A DNA stretch of 53,500 bases from Symbiodinium natans (Eukaryota > Sar > Dinophyceae > Suessiales > Symbiodiniaceae). How positions within the stretch are numbered: position 1 is the stretch's first letter; each line of letters opens with the position of its first letter. The notes below the pieces were generated by a model, which was given only the letters and a program-made list of their open reading frames with translations, was not told where the DNA came from and made no database searches. This document shows positions 34,408 through 42,344 of the stretch, one piece after another. Where the stretch lies: NCBI GenBank assembly GCA_905221605.1, contig CAJNDS010000802.1:659001-712500 (forward strand), given 5' to 3'. A program made the translations under genes and the position numbers.

Positions 34408-34761
34408 TTAATCCATCATATTTAAATTATTCTTCAAAATAGTTACATCTTTGTCTATCCTTTCAACATCCTCCTCCACTTTTTCTAACCTCTCTTCTGG
34501 TGTAGGCTTTCTTGAACCCCATCCGGTGGTAACCGTATCAACACCTTCATTATCTTGTGAGTTTGTTTTAAAGATGTCGTTTTCATCGGGGGTTATTCCT
34601 CTTCCCATTTTCCAAGAACTCCGATCTTCAATGATTGTTTTACCTTCATTGTTTATCTTAGTTTCTTTGTGAAAAGTCTTTCTTCTGCATTTGCAGGGCA
34701 AACAATTCAAACCATCTGTGTTTAAGTGGAAGCCACCTTCGTTTGATTTATTATCGCTCAT
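34408..34761 (-). CDS. hypothetical protein with C-terminal coiled coil (117 aa)
   Basis: Not recognised. The N-terminal third has a Cys/basic patch (LPCKCRRKTF), the middle is polar and Gly/Thr-rich, and the last 35 residues form a heptad-patterned coiled coil (EERLEKVEEDVERIDKDVTI). Its ATG overlaps the stop codon of the preceding 48-aa gene by one base (TAATG), so the two are probably co-expressed. It may be a small virion or scaffold protein, which is only inference. Confidence 0.7.
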   Translation of the reverse strand: MSDNKSNEGGFHLNTDGLNCLPCKCRRKTFHKETKINNEGKTIIEDRSSWKMGRGITPDENDIFKTNSQDNEGVDTVTTGWGSRKPTPEERLEKVEEDVERIDKDVTILKNNLNMMD

Positions 34762-34907
34762 TAACCTTGCTTAGATTTTTTTAAATACTCAAGAACTGCC
34801 TTAAGTAATTCTAAAGATGCGGTGCAACACCTTTTAAGCTTGGTGTCTTGTATTACAATCTTCTCAATTTCTTCAATCTCCTCTATCGTTTCTAAATACT
34901 TATCCAT
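34761..34907 (-). CDS. small helical protein (48 aa)
   Basis: A 48-codon frame with a viral-type upstream context (TATCTTTTAATATAATG). The product is a glutamate/isoleucine-rich helix (YLETIEEIEEIEKIVIQ) followed by a CC pair and a Leu/Lys-rich helix ending KKSKQG. It fills the gap between the 117-aa gene and the divergent packaging ATPase gene and overlaps the former by TAATG. Function unknown. The tight packing and lack of an alternative gene in the gap support it. Confidence 0.65.
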   Translation of the reverse strand: MDKYLETIEEIEEIEKIVIQDTKLKRCCTASLELLKAVLEYLKKSKQG

Positions 34908-34913
34908 TATATT

Positions 34914-34921
34914 AAAAGATA
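34914..34921 (-). promoter_or_regulatory. TATCTTTT, variant of the TCTA-type upstream motif
   Basis: On the minus strand TATCTTTT lies 6 bases before the ATG of the 48-aa gene. It differs from TATCTAAA seen before other genes. It falls in the 32-bp divergent gap shared with the ATPase gene. Confidence 0.4.
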
Positions 34922-34939
34922 TTTTTCTCTTCTTAGTTA

Positions 34940-35701
34940 ATGAGTGAAGAAATACCTAAAGTAGAACCGATAGACATACCCGAATATAAATATAAAAACA
35001 GCAAGTTTGACATGATGCCGAAGCTACCCGCGCGGATGTTGTGTGTGGCTTCTTCAACAGGCGGTAAAACAGTATTGATCCAGAACTTAATATTAAAAAT
35101 CTACAGAGGATCCTTTGAGAGAATATACATCTTCTCGCCCAGTGTTCATGTTGATGACACTTGGTCGGCAGTAAAGAAATACATAAAGGATGTCATGAAG
35201 GTGGACGCCGAAAAAGAACAGTTATACCATGAGGAATACGATCCGGTGGCGCTAAAGAAGATCATAGACACCCAACATAGAGTAATTGATTTTCAGAAGA
35301 AGAATAAACAAAAGGATTTATTTAGCATTCTGTTAGTGGTGGATGATTTCGCCGACGATCCCAAATTTGTAAGATACTCAAGCTTGTTACACGGGTTATT
35401 CACTAGGGGTCGTCATAATGCCATCTCTTGCATTTTATCCACTCAGAAATACAATGTCTTGGCCCCGATCATTAGGTTAAATGCATCTGCTTTGTTTATT
35501 TTTAGACTGAAGAATATGAACGAGGTCAATGCATTTTTGGAAGAGAATTCCGCCTTGGTGGATAAAAGCACGTTATATGAAATGTATCAAAAAGCCGTGA
35601 ATTTTGCTCCTTACTCCTTCTTCTACATAAACACCAACGCTAAAGATGTTAGTAATATGTTCTTCATTAACTTTGAACAACGCTTTGAAATAGGTGATTA
35701 A
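34940..35701 (+). CDS. A32-like genome packaging ATPase (FtsK-HerA superfamily)
   Basis: 253 aa. Walker A is ASSTGGKT at residues 37-44 after the strand MLCV; Walker B is ILLVVDDFADD with Asp135-Asp136. A downstream GLFTRGRHNAISCILSTQ segment carries the conserved arginine and sensor glutamine typical of A32-like ATPases, followed by ASALFIFRLKN. Length matches the family. It would drive DNA translocation into the capsid and is one of the three morphogenesis genes shared by Polintons, virophages and giant viruses. It is transcribed divergently from the 48-aa gene and converges with the 69-aa gene across a hairpin. No TCTA motif is seen close upstream. Confidence 0.92.
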   Translation: MSEEIPKVEPIDIPEYKYKNSKFDMMPKLPARMLCVASSTGGKTVLIQNLILKIYRGSFERIYIFSPSVHVDDTWSAVKKYIKDVMKVDAEKEQLYHEEYDPVALKKIIDTQHRVIDFQKKNKQKDLFSILLVVDDFADDPKFVRYSSLLHGLFTRGRHNAISCILSTQKYNVLAPIIRLNASALFIFRLKNMNEVNAFLEENSALVDKSTLYEMYQKAVNFAPYSFFYINTNAKDVSNMFFINFEQRFEIGD

Positions 35702-35730
35702 TAATATTATTTATTGATAATATTATTAAT
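35697..35730. terminator. bidirectional hairpin between convergent ATPase and 69-aa genes
   Basis: Perfect 13-bp arms ATTAATAATATTA (35697-35709) and TAATATTATTAAT (35718-35730) with an 8-nt loop. The structure includes the ATPase stop codon and touches the stop of the opposing gene, so it can terminate or define 3' ends in both directions. Confidence 0.7.
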
Positions 35731-35939
35731 TAAATCAACGAGTAACTGCACAAGTTTATAGCAGGTAGTTTATAATATATTTTATCGCTTTTTGTTTCTT
35801 CCAATTTCTCAACCCTTTCAATAACATCTTTCAAAGTATTAAATAACAACATATCTGTTCTTGTTTTTTCATTAATGTCTAACTCTTTTATTTGCTTCAT
35901 ATTTTCAGTAGCAGAAGATTTGGAAGATGTAGAACCCAT
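35730..35939 (-). CDS. small, potentially N-myristoylated coiled-coil protein (69 aa)
   Basis: The N-terminus MGSTSSKSS fits the N-myristoylation pattern (Gly2, small residue at 6, Lys at 7). A helical segment with heptads (MLLFNTLKDVIERVEKLEE) follows, and the tail is hydrophobic. Such a protein could attach a virion component to membrane. Preceded by TATCTAAA about 10 bases upstream of the ATG, the motif shared by other late-type genes. It lies just downstream of the spike gene on the same strand. No homologue was recognised. Confidence 0.65.
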   Translation of the reverse strand: MGSTSSKSSATENMKQIKELDINEKTRTDMLLFNTLKDVIERVEKLEETKSDKIYYKLPAINLCSYSLI

Positions 35940-35948
35940 ATAATGAAA

Positions 35949-35956
35949 TTTAGATA
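35949..35956 (-). promoter_or_regulatory. TATCTAAA upstream motif of the 69-aa gene
   Basis: Minus-strand TATCTAAA followed by TTTCATTAT and the ATG. AT-rich on both sides, as in the CroV/mavirus TCTA late promoter. Confidence 0.5.
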
Positions 35957-35964
35957 AATATTTT

Positions 35965-38361
35965 TTAATCGCTATCGTGTTTCATCTTCTTTTTCAACTT
36001 TGTTAATTCGCCTTTCAAAGACGTTATTTCTTTTTGCATTTCTTGCACAGCTCCCCACAAGATAACTGTCATTTTATTGTATGCTAAGAGTTTCATACCA
36101 TCATCATTATAAAAGATTACGTTATCCCATTCAGGGGGCAGTTTAGCATTTTTCACATCGTCGGCTATAAATCCTAGGTTACTCTTTTTATCTTTGTCCT
36201 TGACAAAATTAAAGGTTTTCGGTTTAATGTATTTAACTACACTATAACAATCCTTGATATTCACTTCTTTAATGTTCTCTTTTAATTTATAGTCGGATGT
36301 TTCAATTAACGCCGTGCAGGTTAGAGTTCCTCCAATATCTGCGTTATTTGTTGTAGTAAAGAAACCATAAACATCAACGCCTGTATTTGTAGCATCCAAT
36401 CTTGATAAATTGTTATTGCTTAATCTAATAAATCCATCAGTATCTGGATTATTTATTAATACTCTTTGTTGTCCTGATACATCAGTGTGTGTTATCTCCA
36501 AATTACCTAATAAATTCACCTTTCCGTCTGTCAATTGAATTTCTGGTGTGCTACTTTCCAAGCCTATTGTTAAATTCATTTCTCCCGCTTGATCTGCATT
36601 TCTGATATATAACTTATACTGAGTGTCTAAAACTTCTTTTAATTCGCTACTATTTTGAAACATAAAGCGCCCCCAACTAATAACATCGCTTTCACCAACG
36701 ATATTACCAATACTATTAAATGTTTGATTATTTGTAACTGCTCTATTAATCGTAATTCCGTTAGTGTCGTTTAGTTGTAGTGCTATAGTCCCTGTTGTTG
36801 GGTCAGTTGTTCTATCGGATTGTAACGAGAAATTAATTTCTTCTGTTGATATTATATTTAATGAGTTATTAGCGTCCGCTCTTTGGAATATTCTTCCATC
36901 AGTGCTTAATAACTGTTGCCCTAAAAATGTTGCATCATTCTCAACGCGAGTTTCATTAAAATTACTTATACCGCCTACTGTTAAATGGTATGAAAAGTTA
37001 TACTGTCTTCCTATTCCTACTGTTGCCGTCGTTGTGCTTCCTATTCTTAAACGATAATCCCCTCCTGTGTCGTGTAAAATCATTTCCGTTCCATTTGCTG
37101 GGTTGCTCGGGTTCATACATCTAAACTGTCTGTTTCTGAATTCAAACACTCCCTGTGTGTCTCTAATTCTAAGATTATAATTAGCATCACCACTATTTCT
37201 AAACATATCAAACCCTGATGTTGGCAATTGAATATCTCCTGTTGAACTTGTTAAATCTAAATTACCGTCTAATTTTAAATTTTGTCTAATAATCGCACTA
37301 TCAACCACATCTAATGTATAACCTCCTGTTAATGTATTTGATGCTGTATCTAGTAATAATGAATGTGCTTTAACATATTCATTAGCGTTAGAATTTAAAT
37401 TTAGTATCCTACCTGTGTCGCCGACGGAATTGTAACAATCAACGCTATCATTATTGAAAGTAATGTAATTATCAGTATTTCTAACGGTAAATGATAAATT
37501 ACCATCGTCTGTATTTTCTACTACTAAACCACCCGTCGGAACTGCTATTTTACCACTCATTCTATAACCTGCATTATTATTAGTTAGATCAAGTTGTTTT
37601 ATTGTATCATCAGATGTATTATTACAAAATATTTTATCTCCTTGTAAAGTTATATAACTCGTAGCGTTTTTAAACTCGGCTAATACTTTATCACCTCCTC
37701 CTGTTTGATTGCTAAATAATAATCCTGCTACTGGCGATATATTAATAGTTGAGTTGTTTAATGTTAAACCGCTATGGATAACTGTAGGGGCGGAACAATC
37801 AATAATAGGATTGGCGCTAAATCTATTCGTGAAGTCTGATTTGGGAACTCTTAGAGCGAGTAGATTATCAATATCTGTATCACTATAACCCCCTCCGCCA
37901 ATATTAGCATCAATATAGGTTTTATCATAATAATTTGCTTGTGTTTGTGTTACTGTATAATAGTTTGAAAATGTTGTATCAACCTCACTTTTATTATAGT
38001 AATTAACCCCTAATTGGGCATTAGTCTGGTAATTGGTAGATAAATTTGTGTCTATCTGCGTTGATGTATAATAGTTAGTAAATGTTGTGTCAATCTCCGT
38101 TTTATTGTAAAAATTGGTTGCTAAGACTGTGTTAGTTTGATAATTATTCGTTAAGTCATCATTAATAGCATTAATATTATTGAAATTCTGTAGCTGTTTT
38201 GTATTTAAAACTGCTATGGCATCGGTGTTTGCTGTTACTTCTGTTGTGTTGTTTATGTCGCTTAATTCTGTTTTCGTTGCGTATAGGTCACTTAAATTTG
38301 TCCCGCTTACAATAACGTTATCCGCTGTTAATGTGTTTGTATTATTGAGTGTCAAAGGCAT
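35965..38361 (-). CDS. spike/fibre-like protein with C-terminal peptidase S74 chaperone (798 aa)
   Basis: Residues 83-152 contain repeated units of the form YYNKTEIDTTFxNYYT (three to four copies), as in phage tail fibres. The long Asn/Thr/Asp-rich middle alternates short beta segments, fitting a trimeric beta-helical shaft. From Ser689 (SDYKLKENI) to the end there is an intramolecular chaperone of the endosialidase/S74 type: LGFIADDV, a LLAYNKMTVILWGAVQEMQK helix and a terminal coiled coil. In this family the Ser-Asp pair at the start of the domain directs self-cleavage after trimer folding. The protein probably forms a receptor-binding fibre on the capsid. It follows TATCTATT within a hairpin and lies downstream of the capsid gene on the same strand. 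Confidence 0.85.
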   Translation of the reverse strand: MPLTLNNTNTLTADNVIVSGTNLSDLYATKTELSDINNTTEVTANTDAIAVLNTKQLQNFNNINAINDDLTNNYQTNTVLATNFYNKTEIDTTFTNYYTSTQIDTNLSTNYQTNAQLGVNYYNKSEVDTTFSNYYTVTQTQANYYDKTYIDANIGGGGYSDTDIDNLLALRVPKSDFTNRFSANPIIDCSAPTVIHSGLTLNNSTINISPVAGLLFSNQTGGGDKVLAEFKNATSYITLQGDKIFCNNTSDDTIKQLDLTNNNAGYRMSGKIAVPTGGLVVENTDDGNLSFTVRNTDNYITFNNDSVDCYNSVGDTGRILNLNSNANEYVKAHSLLLDTASNTLTGGYTLDVVDSAIIRQNLKLDGNLDLTSSTGDIQLPTSGFDMFRNSGDANYNLRIRDTQGVFEFRNRQFRCMNPSNPANGTEMILHDTGGDYRLRIGSTTTATVGIGRQYNFSYHLTVGGISNFNETRVENDATFLGQQLLSTDGRIFQRADANNSLNIISTEEINFSLQSDRTTDPTTGTIALQLNDTNGITINRAVTNNQTFNSIGNIVGESDVISWGRFMFQNSSELKEVLDTQYKLYIRNADQAGEMNLTIGLESSTPEIQLTDGKVNLLGNLEITHTDVSGQQRVLINNPDTDGFIRLSNNNLSRLDATNTGVDVYGFFTTTNNADIGGTLTCTALIETSDYKLKENIKEVNIKDCYSVVKYIKPKTFNFVKDKDKKSNLGFIADDVKNAKLPPEWDNVIFYNDDGMKLLAYNKMTVILWGAVQEMQKEITSLKGELTKLKKKMKHDSD

Positions 38362-38365
38362 TAGT

Positions 38366-38403
38366 TAATATTAATAAAATAGATAATTATTTTATTAATA
38401 TTA
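38366..38403 (-). terminator. 15-bp hairpin between capsid and spike genes, with TATCT in its loop
   Basis: Arms TAATATTAATAAAAT (38366-38380) and ATTTTATTAATATTA (38389-38403) pair perfectly around an 8-nt loop that reads AATTATCT on the minus strand. It lies after the capsid stop codon and directly before the spike ATG. Confidence 0.7.
38377..38385 (-). promoter_or_regulatory. TATCTATTT upstream motif of the spike gene
   Basis: Minus-strand TATCTATTT about 16 bases before the ATG, starting in the hairpin loop described above. AT-rich flanks. Confidence 0.5.
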
Positions 38404-38412
38404 TTTCATTGT

Positions 38413-39849
38413 TTAATCATACACCTTTAAACCTAAATCCTTAATTTCAAGTATCTGTTCTGAAAGCATCGTGATATATATTTGGTCTGGCATTTCATTA
38501 GCAGGAATGGCAGAACCTGCTGGTTTCACTTTTATAACCATCTGTTGCCCAGCACGTAGATTTAGACCGGAATAGCTACTGTCAATTACCTTTTCGAAAT
38601 TAAAACCAAAGATAAACTGGCGGTCTCTATATTGAATAAAATCAACGGCGAGACTATGTTGATGAAATAGGGGAAGGTTTAATGCTTTCCGTAAATGATA
38701 AAAGCATTGTGTTAGTGAATTACAAGGGTATTCAGGGAATAGTTGAGAACCGATTTGAATTTGCCATTCTAAATCTTTATTAAGATCATAAATACCTTCT
38801 GCTTGTTCGTCGTGGGTTTGGTGTGGATGATAAAAACGACAAAATTCTTTATCCGCATACTCATACCCTAATGAAGGATTACCAGATTTGTAAAATGTAA
38901 TGAAAGATGCTACAAGTTTGGAAACGGAACGAATAACAGGGACGCTAATACTACTTAAACCAGCTACGCTTTGTGATTGTGTGATGTATGTTGTATAAGT
39001 AATGGGTAGTCCCTTTCCTTCTAACAAATGTTTGACATATTCGTTATTTAAATTATTGTCCAAAGCAGAAACGTCACAGGCACAAAATATATTTTCCAAA
39101 TGGAAGTTTGTGCTTGTATTAGAAGCATTACCGCCAGGAAGGGCAATGTCTTTTGTAAATTTCGTTCGGAGGTCTAACCCAATTCCAGCATCAGCTTCAT
39201 CATAATCATCAGGGTTAATGACACAATCTGTCGTAGCATTTACTAATTCAAGTTCAATTGTTAGGTTGCCCATATATTTTAGCGGAAGATACTTAAATTG
39301 AGAAAACAAACCCGCTAATGGTTTAAAACCACAAACCATTTCTTCTTTGAAACCAGGGCAAGTTGTTGAATTAACGTCATAATCTAAACGAGTTCCAACT
39401 TCATTGTTTAAACTTTTCACTTCGTCATCATATCTATATCCGAAACTTTCATTGGCTTCATCTTTTCTTGCACCTTGTGACATCATTTTAGAAAACATAT
39501 GATGAACACGGTTGTAATTGTCAAAATCTTCTACTACCTGAGATCCAGCAATAATTCTTATACGTCTGAAAAAAGAATACGCGGGTGATAATGGGCGAAG
39601 TTTTCTGTTTAATGTTGTGTCATTGTTTTTAACAGTAAAGAATATACGAACCGATTGAGGATCTAACCAAGTATTGTCTTCACCATTCAGAGAAATTTTA
39701 ATTACCCTTGCCCCACTCTGTGGAGTATAGATATTTCCACCACTCGGGTAAAATCGGACACTTCGTTTATTTTGCACATAACTTGAACCTTTGTTTAATT
39801 TAAATGAGAGGTTGTCAATGAGAATATCTTCTGGACTAAATGTTTCCAT
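38413..39849 (-). CDS. major capsid protein, double jelly-roll type (478 aa)
   Basis: The start is placed at ATG 39849 (METFSPEDILI); a 12-residue upstream extension in the same frame is Tyr/Phe-rich and crosses the presumptive promoter TATATATAA, so it is unlikely. Features expected for Polinton-like and virophage hexon proteins: an N-terminal segment with SVRFYPSGG and strand-rich VIKISLNGEDNTWLDPQSVR; PLSPAYSFFRRIRIIAGSQV; GLFSQFKYLPLKYMGNLTIE; and a C-terminal jelly roll with SLAVDFIQYRDRQFIFGFNF and QIYITMLSEQILEI. Length is within the range for Polinton-like virus capsids. Downstream on the same strand is the spike gene; upstream are a small basic protein and the lipase. TCTA occurs about 25 bases upstream of the start. 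Confidence 0.85.
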   Translation of the reverse strand: METFSPEDILIDNLSFKLNKGSSYVQNKRSVRFYPSGGNIYTPQSGARVIKISLNGEDNTWLDPQSVRIFFTVKNNDTTLNRKLRPLSPAYSFFRRIRIIAGSQVVEDFDNYNRVHHMFSKMMSQGARKDEANESFGYRYDDEVKSLNNEVGTRLDYDVNSTTCPGFKEEMVCGFKPLAGLFSQFKYLPLKYMGNLTIELELVNATTDCVINPDDYDEADAGIGLDLRTKFTKDIALPGGNASNTSTNFHLENIFCACDVSALDNNLNNEYVKHLLEGKGLPITYTTYITQSQSVAGLSSISVPVIRSVSKLVASFITFYKSGNPSLGYEYADKEFCRFYHPHQTHDEQAEGIYDLNKDLEWQIQIGSQLFPEYPCNSLTQCFYHLRKALNLPLFHQHSLAVDFIQYRDRQFIFGFNFEKVIDSSYSGLNLRAGQQMVIKVKPAGSAIPANEMPDQIYITMLSEQILEIKDLGLKVYD

Positions 39850-39871
39850 TATATATAAACAAAAGTAGAAA

Positions 39872-39903
39872 TTTAATTTATACAATTAATCAAATAAATT
39901 AAA
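39872..39903 (-). terminator. hairpin at the end of the 65-aa gene
   Basis: Arms TTTAATTTA (39872-39880) and TAAATTAAA (39895-39903) around the stop codon of the 65-aa gene and just upstream of the capsid start. The stem is short and AT-only, so less certain than others. Confidence 0.4.
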
Positions 39904-40083
39904 CTTAAACTTAATATTTTCTTGTTTCTTGGCTTTATTCTTAACTTTAATTTCATTCACGGTGTCGTTGCCTTCATTTTGCTCAATTAGCTTCCTTACC
40001 TCTTCGTAAGCGTTTTGTTTAAACTTTTTCTCTTTGGGTTTCTTCTCCATTTGTTCGTATGTTGTGGCTTTGTAAGAGAACAT
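39886..40083 (-). CDS. small lysine-rich protein (65 aa)
   Basis: A basic, charged protein (KKPKEKKFKQNAYEEVRKL, then KVKNKAKKQENIKFKF) with an aromatic C-terminus (FNLFD). Not recognised. It lies between the lipase gene (19 bases upstream) and the capsid gene (36 bases downstream) on the same strand, suggesting a virion-associated or DNA-condensing role. This is inference from charge and position only. Confidence 0.6.
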   Translation of the reverse strand: MFSYKATTYEQMEKKPKEKKFKQNAYEEVRKLIEQNEGNDTVNEIKVKNKAKKQENIKFKFNLFD

Positions 40084-40102
40084 TATTATTACTATTGAGA
40101 TG

Positions 40103-40744
40103 TTAATTAAATTGATCTAAAAACTCATCAGTTGTTATAGGTAAATTTCCTGGTTTGTTATGAACATTAGCAATATCAGCATAACTATGGTTATCAAGTG
40201 GGTTTAATGTTCCTCTATTTAATGTTAAACTGCCTTTATCAAACATACTAACAACATCGCCCGTCTTTCTTATTCTTAGATTTGTTCCGGTATCTTCTGG
40301 TGACTGACCTGACACAAAAGGAGAACCATAACTTCTACTTCTAAATATATTGTTATAATCATTATTTATTTGTTGTCCCACAGCCGAACCCAATGAGTGA
40401 CTAATGACGTCGGTAATTCCATAATGTTTCTTACCGTCAATTTCAATCGCACCGTCTTTGATGAATTTATCAACGTCTTTGTATCTTTTGGTGTGTTTAG
40501 TTTGATAAAGTGGTAATTTTAGATCATCATAAACATCTCTCCCGCTTTTAGTTCCTGCTATGTATAAGATACTGCCATTTTGATAAATTCCATTGGGGTT
40601 TTCGTATGCTAGTTTCAATCCTTGAGTATCAGTTAAGAAGGTCTCCGTCCCTGCTAATTCTTCACTTACTTCATTGTGAATATTGCTTCTCGTTTTGGGC
40701 GCTTCGTATGGTTCAAAATCATCTCTCCGTTTGTGTTTAAACAT
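40103..40744 (-). CDS. class 3 (fungal-type) lipase-like protein (213 aa)
   Basis: An alpha/beta-hydrolase of the lipase class 3 kind. Strand ILYIAGTKSGRDVYDDLKLP, then the nucleophile elbow SHSLG with Ser117 (residues 115-119) preceded by the helix-strand ITDVI, then strand SRSYGSPFV. Asp163 lies in GDVVSMFD and His186 in NHSYAD; these fit the Ser-Asp-His triad. Related lipase domains occur in several Polinton-like viruses and virophages. It may help membrane penetration or release, by analogy with capsid phospholipases. Preceded by AATCTATTTT about 4-13 bases before the ATG and divergent from the penton gene. Confidence 0.8.
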   Translation of the reverse strand: MFKHKRRDDFEPYEAPKTRSNIHNEVSEELAGTETFLTDTQGLKLAYENPNGIYQNGSILYIAGTKSGRDVYDDLKLPLYQTKHTKRYKDVDKFIKDGAIEIDGKKHYGITDVISHSLGSAVGQQINNDYNNIFRSRSYGSPFVSGQSPEDTGTNLRIRKTGDVVSMFDKGSLTLNRGTLNPLDNHSYADIANVHNKPGNLPITTDEFLDQFN

Positions 40745-40748
40745 TATT

Positions 40749-40758
40749 AAAATAGATT
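40749..40758 (-). promoter_or_regulatory. AATCTATTTT upstream motif of the lipase gene
   Basis: A minus-strand TCTA core in AT-rich sequence immediately upstream of the lipase ATG. Confidence 0.45.
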
Positions 40759-40774
40759 ATAAAATTAATTTTGT

Positions 40775-40795
40775 TAAATTATCAAAGATAATTTA
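40775..40795. other. hairpin in the divergent lipase-penton promoter region
   Basis: Perfect 9-bp arms TAAATTATC and GATAATTTA with loop AAA. Here no transcript should end, so it may be a regulatory structure or chance in AT-rich sequence. Confidence 0.45.
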
Positions 40796-40836
40796 ATAAA
40801 TTCTTTTAAAATTTAAAAATTTGTCATTTAATAATA

Positions 40837-41673
40837 ATGCTCAAGTTCAAAAAAGTTTATATTGACAGCTACTATAAAGTAAGTGGCGCTTCATCAAATT
40901 TTATAATAGATCTACCTGAAACGGTGCAATTGGAAGAGAATATGCTATGTCAAATACACGAGGTAAGCATTCCCCACTCTTGGTATTCTATCAACAGCAC
41001 CAACAATAATTTATATTTCAGACACCAAGTGATACCGCCCGGAGTTATAGCAGGGATCACTTATCGTAAAATAACCATACCAGAAGGCAATTACACAGCG
41101 GTTGATTTAGCACAAACAATTGAAATAGCACTTAATCTACTGGTTGATACGGTGGATAGGCCCAACACTTATTCAATAAGCTATAACAGTTCCACTAACA
41201 AATATACATTCAGTTCCAACTATTCTACGGTCATCTTTGTTGTTTTAACTGATGGGGAAGTAGCACCATTAGCAGGTAGTTTTAGTGATCCGGTTGATGT
41301 TAATAATTTGAGTTCAATAAACCGAGTAATTGGAAACACAACACCCGCCACTGATGCTTATACAAACGTAGCTCCTTATGTGACTAATTTTGTAGACCTA
41401 ACACCAGTGAAAAGTATATACATACATTGTAATGAAATTAGCAACTATAATCAACTAACAGTAGCCGGTAATTCTAGCATAGTTAAAAAAGTCCCCGTTA
41501 ATGTTCCCTACTTAGGTATTATAAACGATAATGAGTTAAGCACCGTTGATTATATTGATGTAAGTAACAAAATGCTACGTAGGCTAAATTGGAGATTGAC
41601 AGACCATTTGAACCAAACAATTGATTTGAACAATGTTGACGTATCATTTACTATCACCTTTTTTAGAGGATAA
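40837..41673 (+). CDS. minor capsid (penton-like) protein, single jelly-roll type (278 aa)
   Basis: The N-terminus KKVYIDSYYKVSGASSNFII is followed by strand-rich sequence: ENMLCQIHEVSIPHSWYSIN, a GNYTAVDLAQTIEIALNLL helix, and TNKYTFSSNYSTVIFV. The C-terminal half has KSIYIHCNEISNYN, VKKVPVNVPYLGIIN and a final RLNWRLTDHLNQTIDLNNVD plus VSFTITFF. This order, with a sole helix early and the closing 'L..DLNN..VSFTI' strand pair, is characteristic of penton proteins of Polinton-like viruses. It would occupy the capsid vertices, where the spike could attach. It is the first of seven consecutive plus-strand genes; no TCTA motif is seen in the 60 bases upstream. Confidence 0.8.
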   Translation: MLKFKKVYIDSYYKVSGASSNFIIDLPETVQLEENMLCQIHEVSIPHSWYSINSTNNNLYFRHQVIPPGVIAGITYRKITIPEGNYTAVDLAQTIEIALNLLVDTVDRPNTYSISYNSSTNKYTFSSNYSTVIFVVLTDGEVAPLAGSFSDPVDVNNLSSINRVIGNTTPATDAYTNVAPYVTNFVDLTPVKSIYIHCNEISNYNQLTVAGNSSIVKKVPVNVPYLGIINDNELSTVDYIDVSNKMLRRLNWRLTDHLNQTIDLNNVDVSFTITFFRG

Positions 41674-41711
41674 ATGTATTTAAACATATAAAAACTTATA
41701 TAAACATATAA

Positions 41712-42287
41712 ATGCCAGACTATCAAAAAGGTAAAATATATAGAATATGGGATAATGGATATAAGAAGTGTTACATTGGTTCAACGTGTGAAGACTTAAG
41801 TAGAAGAATGACTGGACATAGGAAAAACTTTAAAATACATAAGCGAGATGGGAAAGGTTTTACAACCGCCGATATGTTGTTTGATGAATATGGTATTGAA
41901 AACTGTAAAATTGAACTGGTTGAAAATTTCCCTTGTAATAGTAAAGCAGAACTTCACGCAAGAGAGGGACATTACCAAAGAGAAAACGATTGTATCAATA
42001 AGAATATAGCAGGTAGGAATATGAAGCAGTATAGTCAAGATAATAGGGACAAGATAAGCGAATATAACAAAAACAGGTATGAAGCAAAGAAGGAGCGTAT
42101 CTTACAACAACAAGAGAAGTATAGAGGAGACAAAAGAGAAGTAATTAGGGAAAAACAGAGACGGCCGTGGACTTGTGAATGCGGTGTAACTATAACAGCA
42201 GGGAACAAGTCTCATCATATGAAATCGTCAAAGCATCAACGCTATCTAAATCAGATGAACCAACAAGAACCATTAAACAATTCTTAA
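41712..42287 (+). CDS. GIY-YIG endonuclease with C-terminal zinc finger (191 aa)
   Basis: The catalytic module lies in residues 7-102. GKIYRI (7-12) and CYIGST (20-25) form the GIY and YIG strands, arginines follow at 31-32 and 37, and Glu85 in LHAREGHYQ is the likely metal-binding glutamate before DCINKNIAGR. A charged linker (105-150) leads to a C2H2-like finger: C155-x-C157, H169 and H175 with KSSKHQRYL. This finger matches the one in the 158-aa protein of this element. Such nucleases act in homing, recombination or repair. It lies between the penton gene and a zinc-finger protein gene. No TCTA motif upstream; the leader is TATAAACATATAA. Confidence 0.88.
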   Translation: MPDYQKGKIYRIWDNGYKKCYIGSTCEDLSRRMTGHRKNFKIHKRDGKGFTTADMLFDEYGIENCKIELVENFPCNSKAELHAREGHYQRENDCINKNIAGRNMKQYSQDNRDKISEYNKNRYEAKKERILQQQEKYRGDKREVIREKQRRPWTCECGVTITAGNKSHHMKSSKHQRYLNQMNQQEPLNNS

Positions 42288-42292
42288 ATTTG

Positions 42293-42335
42293 TCTATATT
42301 ATTTCTATTTACAACAAAAATAGAAAAAATATAGA
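42293..42335 (+). terminator. 18-bp hairpin after the GIY-YIG gene
   Basis: Arms 42293-42310 and 42318-42335 pair over 18 positions with one mismatch around the loop ACAACAA. The left arm contains two TCTA cores (TCTATATT, TTCTATTT), so the structure may also serve the next gene. Confidence 0.65.
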
Positions 42336-42344
42336 ATATAATAT

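Noticed and set aside
36764-38368. Plus-strand frames of 62-97 aa inside the spike gene
   Set aside because: Antisense shadows of the 798-aa spike frame; hydrophobic composition arises from complementing Asn/Thr/Asp codons.
39850-39885. 12-residue N-terminal extension of the capsid protein
   Set aside because: It would start in the intergenic region and translate the TATATATAA leader; METFSPED fits the usual capsid start better.
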